A model generated the notes under the pieces. It searched no databases. It was not told the DNA's origin and worked only from the letters and a program-made list of their open reading frames with translations. A stretch of DNA of 8,246 bases, taken from positions 1 through 8,246 of the forward strand of contig JALWRY010000092.1 in the NCBI GenBank assembly GCA_027080445.1, read 5' to 3'. The position numbers and the translations under genes are program-made. Shown here in pieces: positions 6,625 to 8,246 of the stretch. Position 1 is the stretch's first letter. Every line of letters starts with the position of its first letter. This stretch comes from Thiohalobacter sp. Its GTDB lineage: Bacteria; Pseudomonadota; Gammaproteobacteria; DSM-19610.

Positions 6625-6643
6625 ACAGCAAAACCGGGGTCAG
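6615..6643 (-). promoter_or_regulatory. Possible repeat-derived promoter for prmA
   Basis: On the minus strand CTGACC (6643-6638), inside one repeat copy, is followed by exactly 17 bases and TATATT (6620-6615), inside the next copy. These match four of six -35 and five of six -10 consensus bases. Transcription would start near 6608, about 27 bases before prmA. If real, the promoter exists only because two copies lie 44 bases apart. Confidence 0.3.
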
Positions 6644-6664
6644 AACACAATTGTTGCTAATACA
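6632..6664 (+). repeat. Internal direct copy of the GGGGTCAG repeat
   Basis: This copy begins 44 bases after the left end copy and in the same orientation. The 21-base core is identical; the tail (GTTGCTAATACA) differs and lacks the GTAG motif. Confidence 0.85.
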
Positions 6665-6775
6665 CTCTTTAGCAAGACCAGTAGATGTTGCAAGACAGCA
6701 TCATTACGTTGTAGATTTCCGCTTGACAGGGAGCGTTGTGTTATCGATGACAGGGAGTCGTCGGATAGATCCCGT

Positions 6776-6808
6776 AAAGCCCCGCGGCAAGGATGCCGTC
6801 GGGGCTTT
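6776..6808. terminator. GC-rich hairpin, possible terminator upstream of rayT
   Basis: AAAGCCCCG (6776-6784) pairs with CGGGGCTTT (6800-6808), and inside it CGGC pairs with GCCG around an AAGGAT loop, with one bulged T. The A and T bases at the stem ends give a bidirectional terminator appearance, but no T-run of useful length follows on either strand. It could instead be a leader structure of rayT, or it could stop accC transcripts from reaching prmA. Confidence 0.4.
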
Positions 6809-6818
6809 GTCACATAAA

Positions 6819-6851
6819 AACCGGGGTCAGAACGCAGATTCCGCTAAATTG
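6819..6851 (+). repeat. Diverged third left-side copy of the GGGGTCAG repeat
   Basis: The first 15 bases (AACCGGGGTCAGAAC) are conserved, but the rest (GCAGATTCCGCTAAATTG) differs at about a third of positions from the end copies. It has no GTAG. It lies about 50 bases upstream of rayT and looks like an older copy. Confidence 0.75.
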
Positions 6852-6877
6852 ACCTCGCCGGGTATTCAAGGTATCGC
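6849..6877 (+). promoter_or_regulatory. Weak candidate promoter for rayT
   Basis: TTGACC (6849-6854), a 17-base spacer and TATCGC (6872-6877) lie just upstream of rayT. The -35 is good and the -10 poor. A perfect TTGACA also occurs at 6723-6728, but only GATGAC stands at the right distance. Neither is convincing. Confidence 0.2.
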
Positions 6878-6887
6878 GCTACAACCA

Positions 6888-6896
6888 TAAGGAGGT
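6888..6896 (+). promoter_or_regulatory. Full-strength ribosome binding site of rayT
   Basis: TAAGGAGGT is complementary to the entire anti-Shine-Dalgarno end of 16S rRNA, and its GGAGG ends six bases before the ATG at 6902. This fixes the rayT start and contrasts with the missing site in front of prmA. Confidence 0.88.
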
Positions 6897-6901
6897 GGCT
6901 T

Positions 6902-7615
6902 ATGTCGCGCAAAGTGCGTTTTATTTTGCCGGGTGTCCCGCAACATGTCATCCAACGCGGTAATAACCGGTCAGCCTGTTTTTTCAAGGATGATGACTAC
7001 CGTCGTTACCGCTATAACTTGCAGGAATCCGCAGAGAAAAACCGGGCCCAGATCCATGCCTACGTGTTGATGACCAATCACGTACATTTGCTGGTCACGC
7101 CGTCCGAGCCGCATAGTATTACGCACATGATGCAGGACCTGGGGCGTAAATTTGTGCGCTATATCAATCGTACCTACCAACGCACGGGCAGCTTATGGGA
7201 GGGGCGGTTCAAAGCCAGTCTGGTGGACAGTGACGGCTATCTGTTGACCTGTATGCGCTACATCGAAATGAATCCGGTACGCGCAGGGATGGTTAACCAT
7301 CCGGGGGATTATCGTTGGTCCAGTTATGCGGCCAATGCGGATGGTCAAGCGGATCCATTAGTTCACCCCCATTCGCTTTATCAGTCGCTGGATGAGACAG
7401 GGGCACGGCGACGACGCGCCTACCGTGCTTTATTCAGACAACACCCGGACACTGATGCGCTTCACGCCATTCGTCAAGCCTTGAACCAGGAATTGGTATT
7501 GGGCAGTGAGGCTTTCAAGGACTACATAGGAACCCTGACCAAACGTCCAACGCGGCATGGAAAACCTGGCCGCCCACGCGTAGAAGCGATGATCTCGACC
7601 GGCTACAGCGAGTAG
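6902..7615 (+). CDS. rayT: REP-associated tyrosine transposase (Y1/HUH family, TnpA-REP type)
   Basis: RAYTs are single-strand DNA endonucleases related to IS200/IS605 transposases that nick and rejoin REP hairpins. In this 237-residue protein the HUH-type metal-binding pair is His60 and His62 in MTNHVHLL (57-64). The probable catalytic tyrosine is Tyr120 in RYIEMNPVRAG (119-129), aligned from memory with Tyr115 of the E. coli enzyme; Tyr113 is an alternative. The opening RFILPGVPQHVIQRGNN, the LWEGRFK motif at 98-104 and WSSYAA at 139-144 are typical of the family. A basic C-terminal tail (about 210-230, GRPRVE) follows. The frame is intact and no key residue is missing. The gene runs against accC and prmA, and its TAG stop forms part of the GTAG of the right end repeat. 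Confidence 0.93.
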   Translation: MSRKVRFILPGVPQHVIQRGNNRSACFFKDDDYRRYRYNLQESAEKNRAQIHAYVLMTNHVHLLVTPSEPHSITHMMQDLGRKFVRYINRTYQRTGSLWEGRFKASLVDSDGYLLTCMRYIEMNPVRAGMVNHPGDYRWSSYAANADGQADPLVHPHSLYQSLDETGARRRRAYRALFRQHPDTDALHAIRQALNQELVLGSEAFKDYIGTLTKRPTRHGKPGRPRVEAMISTGYSE

Positions 7616-7648
7616 TATATTAGCGTTAATTGTGTTCTGACCCCGGTT
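7612..7648 (-). repeat. Right end repeat of the RAYT element, overlapping the rayT stop
   Basis: This is the inverted partner of 6588-6624. Read on the plus strand it starts with GTAG (7612-7615, the last three bases being the rayT stop), then TATATTAGCGTTAATTGTG and the conserved core, ending two bases before the accC stop codon. ATTA-GCGT-TAAT can form a four-base-pair hairpin next to GTAG. Confidence 0.88.
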
Positions 7649-7650
7649 TA

Positions 7651-8246
7651 TTAGAGGCCGAGTTTCTTTTCGAGGTAGTGGATGTCGGTGCCGCCGGTGA
7701 GGAAGGCGGCGTCGCTGCAGATGTCCTGGTGCAGCGGGATGTTGGTCTTGATGCCATCGATGACGATTTCGGCCAGGGCGCCGCGCATGCGCGCCATGGC
7801 GGATGCGCGGCTATCGCCGTGGGCAATGACTTTGGCGATCATGGAGTCGTAATAAGGGGGCACGTTGTAGCCGTTGTAGATGTGGGTATCGACACGAATG
7901 CCGGGGCCGCCCGGGGCATGGTACTGGGTGATGGGGCCGGGTGATGGCAGGAAGTTTTCCGGATCCTCGGCGTTGATACGGCACTCCACCGCGTGACCGG
8001 TCCAGCGAATGTCTTCCTGCTGGTATGACAGGCCCTCACCGGCGGCGATGCGCAGCTGTTCCTTGACGATATCCACGCCGGTAATCATTTCCGTTACCGG
8101 GTGTTCGACCTGCACGCGTGTGTTCATTTCGATGAAATAGAACGCATCGTTTTCATACAGGAACTCGAAAGTGCCGGCACCGCGGTACTTGATGCGCCGA
8201 CAGGCCTCGGCGCAACGCTCACCCATTTCCAGGCGGCGTTCCAGGG
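7651..8246 (-). CDS. accC: Acetyl-CoA carboxylase biotin carboxylase subunit, C-terminal part
   Basis: AccC carboxylates biotin on AccB with ATP and bicarbonate, the first half of the committed step in fatty acid synthesis. About 198 residues are visible of a protein usually near 450; the N-terminal and most of the ATP-grasp region lie beyond the right edge. Diagnostic stretches are RGAGTFEFLYEN, the signature FIEMNTRVQVEHPVTE with the active-site Glu, Asn and Arg, GHAVECRINAEDP, FLPSPG, the PGIRVDTH segment that should hold the biotin-stabilising Arg, VPPYYDSMIAK and the C-terminal HYLEKKLGL. The TAA stop at 7651-7653 gives the normal family end, and the RAYT element follows at once. Coding continues without a break to the edge of the window. 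Confidence 0.96.
   Translation of the reverse strand, partial: LERRLEMGERCAEACRRIKYRGAGTFEFLYENDAFYFIEMNTRVQVEHPVTEMITGVDIVKEQLRIAAGEGLSYQQEDIRWTGHAVECRINAEDPENFLPSPGPITQYHAPGGPGIRVDTHIYNGYNVPPYYDSMIAKVIAHGDSRASAMARMRGALAEIVIDGIKTNIPLHQDICSDAAFLTGGTDIHYLEKKLGL

Larger units (their letters stand above)
6588..7648 (+). mobile_element. RAYT (REP-associated tyrosine transposase) element with 37-base inverted ends
   Basis: The 1,061-base unit fills nearly all of the accC-prmA gap. Its ends, 6588-6624 and 7612-7648, are inverted copies with two mismatches. Each end carries GTAG at its inner side, the tetranucleotide known to mark REPs linked to RAYT proteins. Two extra direct copies of the repeat lie inside on the left, followed by rayT on the plus strand. 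The 320-base stretch 6582-6901 holds no gene: it contains the three left repeat copies, a direct repeat TGACAGGGAG at 6724-6733 and 6748-6757, a GC-rich hairpin and the rayT leader. No target duplication is visible, as expected for an HUH/Y1 enzyme. Whether the whole unit can move is inference; RAYTs are often domesticated single-copy genes. Confidence 0.75.

Noticed and set aside
6468..6890. 140-codon plus-strand frame upstream of rayT
   Set aside because: It begins inside prmA on the opposite strand and passes through three repeat copies, translating the repeat core again and again; no ribosome binding site was seen.
6581..7655. Target-site duplication around the RAYT element
   Set aside because: The bases outside the two ends (AAATTT on the left, TATTAGAG on the right) do not match, and Y1-type enzymes do not generate duplications.

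Overview
The window looks like a chromosomal segment of a non-enteric gammaproteobacterium with fairly GC-rich coding DNA. The reasons are the dusB-fis pair with a four-base overlap (Fis is a gammaproteobacterial hallmark), purH and purD next to it, and accC followed by prmA and a DUF3426 zinc-ribbon membrane protein gene, with proteins closely resembling those of enteric and related bacteria. I cannot name a genus from the sequence alone.

Layout, right to left, because all host genes are on the minus strand: the 3' part of accC (7651-8246, fatty acid synthesis); a REP-type transposase element (6588-7648) whose rayT gene runs on the plus strand against its neighbours; prmA (ribosomal protein L11 methylation); a DUF3426 gene; an AAA ATPase/DUF4143 gene that looks like an accessory insertion (3388-4626); then dusB, fis and purH as a tightly spaced operon; a 250-base spacer full of repeats; and the first 28 codons of purD at the left edge.

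The most striking structure is one repeat family (core CCGGGGTCAGAACACAAT) present in eight whole or partial copies. Four are in the accC-prmA gap, where the outermost pair forms 37-base inverted ends around rayT, each with a GTAG motif. The other four are in the purH-purD gap, where two copies meet head to head as a 64-base palindrome with no transposase, followed by an exact 30-base tandem copy and a fragment. In both gaps the repeat starts directly after the stop codon of the upstream gene, in the same orientation. The repeats have probably altered host expression: the purH-purD palindrome plus a T-run looks like an intrinsic terminator, and prmA has lost any visible ribosome binding site but may have gained a promoter made from two adjacent repeat copies.

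A second, unrelated REP-like element with two self-folding 26-base arms (146-214) also lies in the purH-purD gap. No CRISPR, tRNA, rRNA or prophage genes were seen. The best candidate for something under-described is the RAYT/GGGGTCAG repeat system and its apparent preference for gene ends.
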